NCBI GenBank assembly: GCA_963976625.1
Contig: CAXBLA010000030.1
Span: 1-39,391 of the forward strand
Source: UBA1924 sp963976625
GTDB lineage: Bacteria; Planctomycetota; Phycisphaerae; Phycisphaerales; UBA1924
Length of the DNA stretch: 39,391 nt
Direction: 5' to 3'
Shown: positions 8,607 to 25,253 of the stretch, in pieces
Layout of the letters: each line of letters starts with the position of its first letter
Numbering within the stretch: the first letter of the stretch is position 1
Translations under genes and position numbers: made by a program
The notes under the pieces: generated by a model
The model's database searches: none
The model's input: only the letters and a program-made list of their open reading frames with translations
What the model was told of the DNA's origin: nothing

Positions 8607-8729
8607 ATACTCTTTCGAGTATTGCGGGGGCTCTTCCGCGGCTGAGAGGCCATCAGCGGCGTGTGTCCCTGCATCCGGCATTGTGTCACGGTTGAATCGT
8701 GAGCACCGGATTGCACCTGCTTGAGGTGC
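8607..8729 (-). promoter_or_regulatory. Structured rpsA leader (hairpins)
   Basis: Upstream of the rpsA start are a 6-bp stem with a GAAA loop (8607-8622), ending two bases before the GGAAGGA ribosome site, and a perfect 6-bp stem with a 5-base loop (8713-8729, gcacct/aggtgc). Farther up, GACCGA and TCGGTC form another long-range pair around 8790-8820. S1 of E. coli is known to control its own mRNA through a folded leader; the same here is inference. Confidence 0.35.
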
Positions 8730-8906
8730 GGTTTGGGTCTTGTGAACTCTGCGTGTCCGGACCATCCGGGTGCAGAGGCTTGGCCTGTGACCGATCGGGC
8801 GGAGATCGCGCGGTCGGTCGGGAGAGAAGGATAGAACGCAATCCTCTGGCAGAACAGCAATTCCGGGCTTGATGGGATGGATTATTGTATCTTTTTTGCG
8901 GGACTG

Positions 8907-8945
8907 TTTGTGGGTCTGGTTGCGGGTCTGGTTGCGGGTCTGTTT
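8907..8945. repeat. Short tandem repeat, ~12-bp unit, in rpsA-gdh spacer
   Basis: Three imperfect copies of gggtctggttgc lie in tandem in the 660-bp spacer (8591-9251) between the divergent rpsA and glutamate dehydrogenase genes. The rest of the spacer holds the rpsA leader hairpins and a candidate sigma-70 promoter; no convincing gene was seen. Confidence 0.5.
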
Positions 8946-9074
8946 GGATGGCTGTTTGTATGGGTGTGGGGTGGGGTTGGGGCTCGGCCATTTTCCGAAC
9001 ACAACTGGGTCGAAACTGGTGGATAAACTGGCGAAAAGAAGTCCGGGCAATATCCGCCGGGAAAGTGGCGAAAC

Positions 9075-9103
9075 TTGGATTGAGCGGGTGTGTCGTGTAT
9101 GAT
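9075..9103 (+). promoter_or_regulatory. Candidate sigma-70 promoter of glutamate dehydrogenase
   Basis: TTGGAT (9075-9080) and TATGAT (9098-9103) are separated by 17 bases. Transcription would begin near 9110 and give a ~140-base leader before the gene. It was found by eye only. Confidence 0.4.
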
Positions 9104-9251
9104 TGACGCTCTGTTGGCTTTATTGGGAAGTCAATTGCTCGGCCTACGCAGCGACCGGGTGACTCTTGAGCGGCGGCGTCACAATGACGCTCTGGCGAAG
9201 AGCAAATCCGCTGCGGGTGACACAAGGACCGGACTTGTGCATTGAGATTGG

Positions 9252-10580
9252 GTGCCAAAAATGACTCCATCTGCAACGACCGAACTTCCTCGTGGATCGG
9301 TCACCGAAGAACTCGGATTCCCGAACGATCCTGATAACCTCTATCTTCAGACGGTGAGCACGATGCTCGAGTCTGCGGAGCTGATGAACCTCAAGCATCG
9401 CACGCGGATCATCCTCGCTCAGCCCAAGAACGAGATCATGGTCCACTTCCCGGTGAAGATGGACGACGGGCATCATCGGCTGTTCAAGGGCTACCGGATC
9501 CAGCACAACAATGCGTGTGGCCCGTACAAGGGCGGCTTCCGGTTCCACCATGATGTGCACCTTGATGATGTGAAGTCGCTGGCGCTGCTGATGACGATGA
9601 AGTGTGCGGTTGTGCGTATCCCATTCGGCGGCGGCAAGGGCGGCGTGAATGTGAACCCGCGTGAGCTCTCGCACGGCGAGCTCCAGCGGCTGACCCGCCG
9701 CTACTGCAGCGCGATTATGGACCAGATCGGCCCGGATATTGATATCCCGGCACCGGATGTCGGGACGACCTCCGAGATCATGGCGTGGTTCGCGGATACC
9801 TACATGATGTCGTCGTCGCACCAGCACCACGATGCGCTGCGCGTCGTGACCGGTAAGCCGGTGGAGTACGGCGGCTCGGCTGGCCGCCTGAAGGCGACTG
9901 GCCAGGGTGTGGCTGACACGCTCGCCGAGATGCTCCCGGGGATGGGGATCTCGCTCGAGGGTATGCGGGTCTCGCTGCTGGGCTTTGGTAATGTGAACGG
10001 CTGGGGCGGTCAGATCCTTCAGGATATGGGCGCGAAGATCGTTGCAGTCATGGACCATACCGGTGCGATCCGCGATGATAACGGGATCGACTGTAAGGCT
10101 CTTTACGAGTATAACATGAAGCACGGCGGCGTTGGCGGCTATGAAGCTGCTGAAGCGATCGATGAAGAAACCTTCTACCGCACGCCGGTGGAAGTGTTTA
10201 TCCCCGGTGCGCTTGAGCAGATGATCACGGAGAAGGAAGCCGGGTGGCTCGACTGTAAGGTTGTTGCCGAAGCGGCGAATGCGCCTTGTGATCCATCGGG
10301 CGAGCGGAAGCTCGACGAGAAGGGCATCGAGGTGATCCCGGCGATCCTGGCGAACGCCGGTGGTGTGACGGTTTCGTACTTCGAATGGGTGCAGAACAAG
10401 AACGCGGTGACTTGGTCGGCCGAGCAGGTTGACCGTGAGCTCAACCGCCACATGGTGGTCGCGGCTCAGCGGACACTGGCCCGTCGCAACGAACTCAAGT
10501 GTTCGATGCGTGCGGCGGCGTTTGCCTCGGCGCTCGATCACATCGGCGATGTGTACCGCGTGCGTGGGATCTTCCCGTAA
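9252..10580 (+). CDS. gdhA: Glutamate dehydrogenase (Glu/Leu/Phe/Val dehydrogenase family)
   Basis: 442 residues, the usual size of the hexameric enzyme. It catalyses reversible oxidative deamination of glutamate to 2-oxoglutarate and ammonia with NAD(P). Visible motifs are GPYKGGFRFH (substrate lysine region), IPFGGGKGG around residues 123-131 (catalytic lysine), PAPDVGT (catalytic aspartate), the dinucleotide loop GFGNVNGWGG, and GGVTVSYFEW, typical of glutamate rather than leucine dehydrogenases. Cofactor preference cannot be read safely. The start is GTG at 9252 or ATG at 9261; neither has a close ribosome site (AAGGA is ~25 bases away). It is monocistronic, with a terminator right after it. 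Confidence 0.92.
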   Translation: MPKMTPSATTELPRGSVTEELGFPNDPDNLYLQTVSTMLESAELMNLKHRTRIILAQPKNEIMVHFPVKMDDGHHRLFKGYRIQHNNACGPYKGGFRFHHDVHLDDVKSLALLMTMKCAVVRIPFGGGKGGVNVNPRELSHGELQRLTRRYCSAIMDQIGPDIDIPAPDVGTTSEIMAWFADTYMMSSSHQHHDALRVVTGKPVEYGGSAGRLKATGQGVADTLAEMLPGMGISLEGMRVSLLGFGNVNGWGGQILQDMGAKIVAVMDHTGAIRDDNGIDCKALYEYNMKHGGVGGYEAAEAIDEETFYRTPVEVFIPGALEQMITEKEAGWLDCKVVAEAANAPCDPSGERKLDEKGIEVIPAILANAGGVTVSYFEWVQNKNAVTWSAEQVDRELNRHMVVAAQRTLARRNELKCSMRAAAFASALDHIGDVYRVRGIFP

Positions 10581-10603
10581 AGCGGATAACAACTACGATC
10601 GAA

Positions 10604-10631
10604 GGGGCATCCGTTGGGTGCCTCTTTTTTT
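10604..10631 (+). terminator. Rho-independent terminator of gdhA
   Basis: A 9-bp stem (10604-10612 with 10616-10624, two G-T pairs) with a GTT loop is followed by a run of seven T residues. It begins 24 bases after the gdhA stop. Confidence 0.8.
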
Positions 10632-10649
10632 GTGCGCCCTTGCAACTAA

Positions 10650-10681
10650 AAACGCCCCCGCTTTGTTCGGCGGGGGCGTTT
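10650..10681 (-). terminator. Rho-independent terminator of the TPR lipoprotein gene
   Basis: A perfect 12-bp stem (10650-10661 with 10670-10681, core cgcccccgc) has an 8-base loop. It lies 24 bases beyond the minus-strand stop, with A-rich bases on the plus-strand left flank that read as T on the minus strand. It can also act on plus-strand transcripts. Confidence 0.8.
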
Positions 10682-10704
10682 GGGTTGTTTGGTTGTCGTG
10701 CTGT

Positions 10705-12141
10705 TTACTTCTCGGTGCTGCTGGCATGGGCGTATCGGCGGAGGAGTTCGACGATGCGGGGTTGCTTGCGTTCGATCTGCAGGGAGGTCCGCATGGCTTC
10801 GACGGCTCGCTCGCGGGCGCCGGCGTCGGTCTTGGAGGACCAGAGGTATTGGTTGAGTTCGCAGACGGCGATGCCGTTGAATGCGGGGTAGTTTTGGTCG
10901 TCGAGCTCGGCGGAGCTGGTGAAGGCTTCGAGGCTTTCTTCGTAGCGTTTGAGGCGGAAGAGCCCGGAGCCCAGGCGCTCGTAGGCGATGGGGTCTGGGT
11001 CGATGCGGACGAGCTGGTCGAGGGCCCCCACCATTTCTGCGTAGCGTTCAAGGGCGTTGAGGGACTCGGCCATGTTGAGCAGGAGGTCGGCGGAGGGGGC
11101 GTCCATGAGTTCGCCGGCTTGTTGGTATTCGATGACGGCTTCTTCGTGTCGGGCGGTGGCGGCGTAGACATTGCCGAGGTGCAGGCGGGCGCGGCCGCTG
11201 GGTGGGTCGGAGCGGACGGCGCGTTGGGCGTAGGGCATGGCTTGTTCGATGCGTCCGAGTTCGAGGAGGACGATGGAGATGCCGAGGTTGGCGTCGTAGT
11301 CGCCCGGGCGGATGGAGAGTGCCCGGAGGTAGGCGCGGTTGGCTTCTTCGAGTCGGTTGAGGTGATGGAGGACCTGGCCGTGGCGGTATTGGGCCATGAA
11401 GCTGCGGGGCTCGGAGCGGACGGCCTTGGCGAACTGGCGTTCGGCGAGCTCGTACTCGGCCATCTCGAGGTAGATATCGCCGGACTCGATGAAGGCGATG
11501 GTAAACTGGGGGTTGAAGGCGATCGCGCGTTCGAGCTCTTGGAGGGCGGAGATCAGGTCGCCCGAGGCGTGGAGCTCGACGGCGTTGGCGTAGCTGACTT
11601 CTTCCTTTGATCGGCGGTCGATGATGGGGTTGTTGGTCTCGATGATGTCGATGGTTGGGTCATCGGAGAGGGTGTCGCTGGCGCCTGGCTCTTGGGCGGA
11701 GGGGCGATCGTCGACGATGGTCATGCCGGAGCCGTCGACTTTGGTGACCTGTGTGTAGGGCTGGTCTTGGGCAGAGTTGTTTGTCGCGGGTTTGTTGGCC
11801 TGCTGCTCTGATTGGACCTTGGCGAGGTGGGCGAGGCGTTGGCGTTCGAGCCACTGTGCCTGGGTTTCTTCTTGGTTGGCGTCGGCGTTGCCGTTGGGGA
11901 GCATGCGGGCTTGATCGGCCTTGGCGTCCTGCTTGGCTTGTCGTTCGGCGGCGCGCTGGGCGCGGCGCTCGCGGACGGCTTCGCAGCCGGCGGTTTGGAG
12001 GACGAGCATGGAGGAGAGCAGCATGGTCGGGATCAGGAATGACGAACGCGCGAGCGGTCGGCGGGGTGATGCGGACTGGCTGCTCTTGTGGCTGGTGGCT
12101 GGGCTGCAGATGGGGCGGTATGATTCTGTTCGTCTGTGCAT
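10705..12141 (-). CDS. TPR-repeat lipoprotein
   Basis: 478 residues. The hydrophobic segment FLIPTMLLSSMLVLQTAGC (residues ~35-53) ends in a lipobox (LQTAGC), so the mature protein should be lipid-anchored at Cys53. A charged Arg/Ala/Gln-rich coiled stretch follows (residues 55-110). From about residue 180 onward come successive ~34-residue TPR units, for example LISALQELERAIAFNPQF and YELAERQFAKAVRSEPRS. TPR proteins of this kind scaffold envelope complexes; no partner can be named. The start at 12141 gives a long N-region. A candidate promoter (TTGACT 12180-12175, GATAAC 12155-12150, spacer 19) would start the mRNA almost at this ATG, which would make it leaderless. An internal ATG at 12024 is possible but has no ribosome site. 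Confidence 0.8.
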   Translation of the reverse strand: MHRRTESYRPICSPATSHKSSQSASPRRPLARSSFLIPTMLLSSMLVLQTAGCEAVRERRAQRAAERQAKQDAKADQARMLPNGNADANQEETQAQWLERQRLAHLAKVQSEQQANKPATNNSAQDQPYTQVTKVDGSGMTIVDDRPSAQEPGASDTLSDDPTIDIIETNNPIIDRRSKEEVSYANAVELHASGDLISALQELERAIAFNPQFTIAFIESGDIYLEMAEYELAERQFAKAVRSEPRSFMAQYRHGQVLHHLNRLEEANRAYLRALSIRPGDYDANLGISIVLLELGRIEQAMPYAQRAVRSDPPSGRARLHLGNVYAATARHEEAVIEYQQAGELMDAPSADLLLNMAESLNALERYAEMVGALDQLVRIDPDPIAYERLGSGLFRLKRYEESLEAFTSSAELDDQNYPAFNGIAVCELNQYLWSSKTDAGARERAVEAMRTSLQIERKQPRIVELLRRYAHASSTEK

Positions 12142-12201
12142 ATCTTTATGTTATCGTCCAAGACGGGGGCGTACAGTCAAAGAAACGATCAGGAGCACAC
12201 A

Positions 12202-13011
12202 ATGTCTATGCAAACATCACTTTCCGGGCGTGTCGCGGTGGTTACGGGGGCGAGCGCGGGGATCGGGGAGGCGGTGGCTTTGGATCTGGCGTCTCGGGGG
12301 GCGGGGGTTGTGCTCAACGCACGGCGGGGCGATCGGATCGAGGCGCTGGCGGCGAAGATTAATGATGAGTTCGGCGAGATCAGCGAGTTGGGCGGGAAGC
12401 CCCGGGCTCGGTGTGTTGCAGGGGATGCGGCGGATGAATCAACAATTGAGGCGATGCTTGATGCGTCAATGGAGCACTTTGGGGTCGAGTCGGATCTGAT
12501 CGTGGCTAACGCGGGGCGGGGGCTTGATGGGTCGGTGATGACCTCGGACACAGCCCAGTGGGAATCGATGCTCAGGGTGAACATTCTGGGGGTTTCGCGG
12601 CTGATCCGGGCGGGGGGCGAGCGGATGCTGGCGCTGCAGAAGAGCAGAGCGTGGCTGGAACACCCGGCGGACTTTGTGGTGCTGGGGTCGACGGTTGGGC
12701 GGCATATCTCGCCGTTCTCTTCGATGTATGGGTGCACGAAGTTCGCGGTCAACTCGTTAGCTGAGGCGGCTCGGCGGGAGCTTGGGCCATCGGGGATCCG
12801 GGTGAGTCTGATTGAGCCGGGGATTGTGAAATCGGAGTTTCAGGACTCGGCGGGGTATGACCCGGAGGGGTTCGGGAAGGTGATGGAGCGGGTTGGGCCG
12901 GTGATTGTGCCCGAGGATATCGCGCGGACGATTGGGTTTATTGTGACGCAGCCGGCACATGTGCATGTGTCGGATGCGTTGATCCGCCCGACGCGGCAGG
13001 ATTATCCGTGA
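12202..13011 (+). CDS. Short-chain dehydrogenase/reductase (classical SDR)
   Basis: 269 residues. The Rossmann motif TGASAGIGEA is at residues ~15-24, NAGRG follows strand 4, the catalytic serine is in VLGSTVG, and the YxxxK pair is Tyr176/Lys180 in MYGCTKF. IRVSLIEPG is the usual strand after the active site. An arginine pair in LNARRGDR after strand 2 favours NADPH. It is an NAD(P)-dependent oxidoreductase of unknown substrate, nearest by eye to the broad YdfG/FabG-like SDRs. The start at 12202 has AGGAG 6 bases upstream; the upstream in-frame ATG at 12136 lacks one. The next gene starts inside its stop codon (GTGA overlap), so the two are probably cotranslated. Confidence 0.88.
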   Translation: MSMQTSLSGRVAVVTGASAGIGEAVALDLASRGAGVVLNARRGDRIEALAAKINDEFGEISELGGKPRARCVAGDAADESTIEAMLDASMEHFGVESDLIVANAGRGLDGSVMTSDTAQWESMLRVNILGVSRLIRAGGERMLALQKSRAWLEHPADFVVLGSTVGRHISPFSSMYGCTKFAVNSLAEAARRELGPSGIRVSLIEPGIVKSEFQDSAGYDPEGFGKVMERVGPVIVPEDIARTIGFIVTQPAHVHVSDALIRPTRQDYP

Positions 13012-13376
13012 TCGTACGACCGAAGACAACCGACCCACGACTTGCTGAGGATGGTCACGCTTGGGGCCAGCTGCGCCAAGGGTTCGAGTACCGCGTCATC
13101 GGGATTGAGTATGGCGATTACCGGATTCAATCTGGTTCACACGACGATCACTGTCCAACGCTGTATTGCTCAAAGCTATTCGATGTGCTCGATGCACAGG
13201 TTGAGGCGGCGTGGATCGTGGATTTCGGAGATGACTTTGAAAACGAGCAACATCTCTACATTGGTTTTGAAGAGTTCCATGAGCCGGGATTTTGGGAAGA
13301 TGTCCACGATGGCCAAAAGGTTGCACTGGATATTTTGAATCCCATTCTCGAGCGACTCAGCTTAAATCAGTGTTGA
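13008..13376 (+). CDS. Small acidic protein of unknown function, coupled to the SDR gene
   Basis: 122 residues, soluble, with no signal peptide or membrane segment. It is rich in Asp/Glu and aromatic residues (WIVDFGDDFENEQ, FEEFHEPGFWED). GTG at 13008 overlaps the SDR stop as GTGA, a typical coupled start. Base composition is less GC-rich than that of the SDR gene. I do not recognise a family. Its acidic nature and size recall small immunity or adaptor proteins, but nothing nearby looks like a toxin, so no function is proposed. Confidence 0.6.
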   Translation: MIVRPKTTDPRLAEDGHAWGQLRQGFEYRVIGIEYGDYRIQSGSHDDHCPTLYCSKLFDVLDAQVEAAWIVDFGDDFENEQHLYIGFEEFHEPGFWEDVHDGQKVALDILNPILERLSLNQC

Positions 13377-13394
13377 GCAACTCATGGCAGTCTA

Positions 13395-13778
13395 TCAGCG
13401 CCCGAGGAAATGGGCGGGGACATCTCCGTGGTCGGCGCGGATGATCGAGCGGATGCCGCCGCGGCCTTTCCAGTTGGATTCGATCTGGAGCCAGACTGGA
13501 TCGATGGCTTTTACGAGGTCTTGACGGATGGTGTTGGTGACGGCTTCGAAGAAGCTGCCTTCGTTGCGGAAGGAGTGGTAGTAGAGCTTGAGGCTTTTGA
13601 GCTCGATGCACTTGCCGCCGGTTTTTGCGGGCTTGGGCTCGTAGCGGAGTGTGATGACGCCGAAGTCTGGGTGCCCGGTGATCGGGCAGACGGAGGTGAA
13701 CTCCTCGGCGATGTGCTCGATGACGAAGGGGGTATCGGATGGGGTTTCGAAGACTTCGAAGAGGTTGGTATCTGGCAT
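13395..13778 (-). CDS. queF: NADPH-dependent 7-cyano-7-deazaguanine reductase (QueF)
   Basis: 127 residues, the short single-domain (YkvM-type) form. QueF reduces the nitrile preQ0 to the amine preQ1 in queuosine synthesis. The nucleophilic cysteine is Cys31 in TSVCPITGHPDFG, with Asp38 as the acid. The ELKSLKLYYHSFRN segment is the NADPH/QueF motif. The usual FHE is FFE (Phe77-Glu78), so the histidine is aromatic, a replacement I recall in other single-domain members. The gene stands alone with rpoC downstream on the same strand; no other queuosine gene is in the window. Confidence 0.92.
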   Translation of the reverse strand: MPDTNLFEVFETPSDTPFVIEHIAEEFTSVCPITGHPDFGVITLRYEPKPAKTGGKCIELKSLKLYYHSFRNEGSFFEAVTNTIRQDLVKAIDPVWLQIESNWKGRGGIRSIIRADHGDVPAHFLGR

Positions 13779-13835
13779 CCCCGAGCGTAGGCGCGGGGGG
13801 CAAAAAATGGAACTGGGCCACGGCGTGTGTGCACG

Positions 13836-13864
13836 AAAAAGGGCACCCCGGATGGGATGCCCTT
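13836..13864 (-). terminator. Rho-independent terminator between queF and rpoC
   Basis: An 11-bp stem (13839-13849 with 13854-13864, one G-T pair) and 4-base loop, followed on the minus strand by five T residues. It lies ~50 bases past the rpoC stop and ends the long rpl-rpo transcript. Confidence 0.85.
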
Positions 13865-13912
13865 GTAAGGATTACTTTGATCAGATCAGAATCGGATCGG
13901 GCTTAATCGGGC

Positions 13913-18391
<4,479 letters not shown>

Positions 18392-18504
18392 TATCATTTC
18401 TCCTGTGAAGGAGTCAAGTTCTTAGTTCGTTCCGCATTTGCAAGTGAGGTAGAAATCAGGTTGCCCGGGCACCTGACGGTGCCCGGGGCCTGTTGTTCGT
18501 TCGC

Positions 18505-22368
<3,864 letters not shown>

Positions 22369-22541
22369 CCAAGCACCTCGTGATGGTTATGAATCCGTTT
22401 CCTTTGCGTTTGTTGGTGTTGTGTGAAGAACACCCGCGTGCAAAGGATTGGATTGCATCGTGAAAATTTTTGGGAAGATAATGTGTATCTCAATCGCTCA
22501 AGAAAGTCGCCCGCAATGCCGATACCTGATCTACTCTTTAT

Positions 22542-22564
22542 CTACATACAGGGGCTGTACATAG
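22542..22564. repeat. Imperfect inverted repeat in the rplL-rpoB gap
   Basis: ctacatacag (22542-22551) and ctgtacatag (22555-22564) flank GGG and pair at 8 of 10 positions. It lies ~180 bases upstream of the rpoB start and could be an operator or RNA hairpin. It does not match a LexA box known to me. Confidence 0.35.
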
Positions 22565-22827
22565 ATTGAATATCCTAGGCTTCGACGCGCAAAGAGACCA
22601 CCCGGCACCAGATTTGCTCTAGTCGCCAGGGCCGCTCAAACTTGATCATATGGAACTGCTCTGCCCCATCGATCTCCAAAGAAACACGATCACCCAAACT
22701 TCAGTTCGTTTCAACCGTTTACCACCGCCTGATCCAGCACTCGCTTTCGCTTGTAACTTTTGATCTGACGGACATTTACGCTCGACTTCATCATCCCAGA
22801 ACAAGCACCGCACTTGTCCAAGGCCAA

Positions 22828-22893
22828 ATGGTTGCCCTGTGTTTCCACAGAGCAACCATATTTTGTACGACGGCCGCTTTATGCGGCGACCGT
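22828..22893 (-). promoter_or_regulatory. Two hairpins downstream of rplL (processing or attenuation region)
   Basis: On the minus strand, directly after rplL, comes a bulged hairpin (22870-22893, GCCGC-ATAAA-GCGGC core). Then comes a long hairpin (22828-22859): an 8-bp stem, one mismatch, a 5-bp stem and a GAAA tetraloop. Neither is followed by a T run, so simple termination is unlikely. In E. coli the rplL-rpoB spacer holds an attenuator and an RNase III site; a similar role here is inferred. The remaining ~450 bp to rpoB show no gene. Confidence 0.45.
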
Positions 22894-22903
22894 TTGGATT
22901 CTA

Positions 22904-23308
<405 letters not shown>

Positions 23309-23482
23309 GGTCCAACTCCTTCGTTATCAATGCACGGTGTGTGCGTATTCGTTTATCTGAGAGGGGCCGAACGCTCGACTCTTTAACCCGCTCGCTGATG
23401 GATCTGGTGAGATTTGTTCTCGTGATCTTCTCGGCTTGCAATCAAGGGCCAGTCAGATAAGTACGGATGTCTCTTGTTTGTA

Positions 23483-23506
23483 CTCTTAGACTTACTCTTA
23501 GACTTT
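23483..23506. repeat. Tandem 12-bp repeat carrying in-frame stops at the rplJ end
   Basis: ctcttagactta (23483-23494) is followed at once by ctcttagacttt (23495-23506), 11 of 12 identical. On the minus strand this places TAA-GAG-TAA-GTC-TAA in the rplJ frame, so three in-frame stops close the gene. Confidence 0.75.
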
Positions 23507-24040
23507 GGCGATTGTTTCGCCGTCTTCGAGCTTGGTTTCGATGGCTTTGAGGATCCCAGCGAGGTTGGAGCCGGGGCCCTTGACCGCACCGACAAGCTTT
23601 GAACCAGGGCCGAGGATGAGTGCAACATCCTTGGCGATTGCTTCGTCGCGTGTTGGGTACTTGCTGAGTTCTTTGACCCCTGCTTCGCCCTCGAAGAGGA
23701 CGCCGCCGAGGACGGCCCCCTTGAGTTCGACATCGGGGAACTTCTTGACAATGTCGACGATTTCGCGGGCGACTTCGACCACTGATTCAGCGCCGTAGGC
23801 CAGCGCGTTGGCGCCGACGAGGACTTCTGAGAGTGGTGCGAGGCCGGTGTCGCCGAAGGCTTTACCAAAGAGCTTGTTGCGGACAACAGTGACCTTGATT
23901 TCCTTCTTGGCGAGACCCGAGCGGATCGCGTTGTTGTCGTTTGATGCGAGTCCACGCATACCGATCACGAGGGCGTCTTCATGATCGCCCAAGAGATCCT
24001 GGTACTCACGGATCATCATTTCCTTTACAGGCTTACTCAT
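23498..24040 (-). CDS. rplJ: 50S ribosomal protein L10
   Basis: 180 residues from ATG 24040 (MSKPVKEMM). L10 is the stalk base that binds 23S rRNA and carries L7/L12 dimers on its C-terminal helix. The core VTVVRNKLFGKAF and the later GAVLGGVLFEG fit the family, and the C-terminal helix is LAGILKAIETKLEDG. AAGGAGGG lies ~8 bases before the ATG; the longer GTG frame to 24091 would overlap rplA and lacks support. It is 13 bp after rplA. Three in-frame stops end the gene. Confidence 0.96.
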   Translation of the reverse strand: MSKPVKEMMIREYQDLLGDHEDALVIGMRGLASNDNNAIRSGLAKKEIKVTVVRNKLFGKAFGDTGLAPLSEVLVGANALAYGAESVVEVAREIVDIVKKFPDVELKGAVLGGVLFEGEAGVKELSKYPTRDEAIAKDVALILGPGSKLVGAVKGPGSNLAGILKAIETKLEDGETIAKV

Positions 24041-24053
24041 TCGATGACCCTCC

Positions 24054-24746
24054 TTATTCGGCAGCCGCGGCTGCGGTTGCGATTTGTACACCAGGGGTCA
24101 TGGTCCCGCTGATGGTGATGCGTCGGACATATTCGCCCTTGACCGCTGCGGGCCGGGCTTTTTCGATGGTTTCTACAAAGTGGTTGTAGTTCTCGAGCAG
24201 GTCGCCTTCGGCGAAGCTCATGCGGCCGATGACGGCGTGGACATTGCCACCCTTGTCGGCACGGAACTCGACTTTACCTGCGGCGAACTCGCCGACGGCC
24301 TGGGCGACCTTGGGGGTCACGGTGCCGTTCTTGGGTGATGGCATGAGCCCCTTTGGCCCGAGCACACGCCCGAGCTTGGAGATCACACGCATCATGTCTG
24401 GCGAGGCGATGGCGACATCGAAGTCAAACCAGCCGCCGTTGACCTTGGTCATCAGTTCTTCGCCGCCGGCTTCGACGGCGCCTGCTGCGAGACAGTCCTT
24501 GACCTGATCCGAGGAACAGAACGCGATGACGCGCTTGGCCTTGCCGATCCCCTTGGGGAGCGAGACCGAGCCGCGGACCATCTGGTCTGCGTGCTTGACA
24601 TCGACGCCGAGGAGCATGCAGATCTCGACGGCTTGGTCAAACTTGGTTGGGACGAACTTTTTCAGTGCTGAGAAAGCTTCGTTTGCTTCGAGCGGAGCCG
24701 AAGGGACGAGCTTTGCATTTTCTTTTGCGCGTTTGCTCATAGCCAT
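24054..24746 (-). CDS. rplA: 50S ribosomal protein L1
   Basis: 230 residues. The signature region MMRVISKLGRVLGPKGLMPSPK and the family end TISGTMTPGVQI are clear. L1 forms the mobile stalk at the E site and in E. coli represses the L11-L1 mRNA. GGAGGG lies 8 bases upstream of ATG 24746; a second ATG two codons in (24740) is also possible. It begins 3 bases after the rplK stop, so the two are surely cotranscribed. A short Ala-rich tail ends the protein. Confidence 0.97.
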   Translation of the reverse strand: MAMSKRAKENAKLVPSAPLEANEAFSALKKFVPTKFDQAVEICMLLGVDVKHADQMVRGSVSLPKGIGKAKRVIAFCSSDQVKDCLAAGAVEAGGEELMTKVNGGWFDFDVAIASPDMMRVISKLGRVLGPKGLMPSPKNGTVTPKVAQAVGEFAAGKVEFRADKGGNVHAVIGRMSFAEGDLLENYNHFVETIEKARPAAVKGEYVRRITISGTMTPGVQIATAAAAAE

Positions 24747-24749
24747 CGA

Positions 24750-25178
24750 TTAACCCTCCACCACGACGCCCATCGAACGGGCTGTGCCCGCGATGATCCG
24801 TCCAGCTGCTTCGATATCGAGTGTGTTGAGGTCTTCGCCTTTTTCTTCGGCGATCTTCTTGCACTGCTCGAATGTGATTTTTCCGACCTTGTTCGTGTTG
24901 GGCTCGCCGGAGCCTTTTTCGATCCCGGCGGCTTCCATGATCAGGACACTCGCGGGCGAGGACTTGATCTCAAACTCGAATGAGCGGTCGTTGTACACGG
25001 TGACGACACAGCCAACGACCTTGCCGTTGAGTGCGCCCGTCGCGGCGTTGAACTGTTGGATGAACTGCCCAGGGTTGACACCCTTGGCACCGAGCACAGG
25101 ACCCAGCGGCGGAGCAGGCGTTGCCTGTCCCCCCGGAGCCATGAGCTTAAAAACTTCGGTGACTTCTCTAGCGGCCAT
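24750..25178 (-). CDS. rplK: 50S ribosomal protein L11
   Basis: 142 residues from ATG 25178, the standard length. The N-terminal proline-rich part GGQATPAPPLGPVLGAKGVN is the thiostrepton-binding region, and the C-terminal domain with GIEKGSGEPNTNKVGKIT binds 23S rRNA at the GTPase centre. GGAGGTGGAG is directly upstream, which decides this start over ATG 25196. It is the first gene of the block. secE and nusG, which usually precede it, are absent; a plus-strand polysaccharide cluster lies there instead. Confidence 0.97.
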   Translation of the reverse strand: MAAREVTEVFKLMAPGGQATPAPPLGPVLGAKGVNPGQFIQQFNAATGALNGKVVGCVVTVYNDRSFEFEIKSSPASVLIMEAAGIEKGSGEPNTNKVGKITFEQCKKIAEEKGEDLNTLDIEAAGRIIAGTARSMGVVVEG

Positions 25179-25219
25179 AATATCTCCACCTCCCACATCT
25201 GGTCCTCAACCTTTATAGA

Positions 25220-25233
25220 CCCTATAGATAGGG
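25220..25233. repeat. Near-palindrome ccctatagataggg in the L11 leader
   Basis: Six-base arms (ccctat/ataggg) around AG, 42-55 bases upstream of rplK. It lies 20 bases from the larger perfect palindrome at 25254-25275. Confidence 0.5.
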
Positions 25234-25253
25234 GCTCGTTGGCTTTGGTGATC

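Noticed and set aside
9144..10592. 482-codon minus-strand frame opposite gdhA
   Set aside because: His/Arg/Val-rich antisense shadow of a firmly identified gene.
10429..11610. 393-codon plus-strand frame across the gdhA end and TPR gene
   Set aside because: Crosses two terminators and mirrors the TPR lipoprotein gene.
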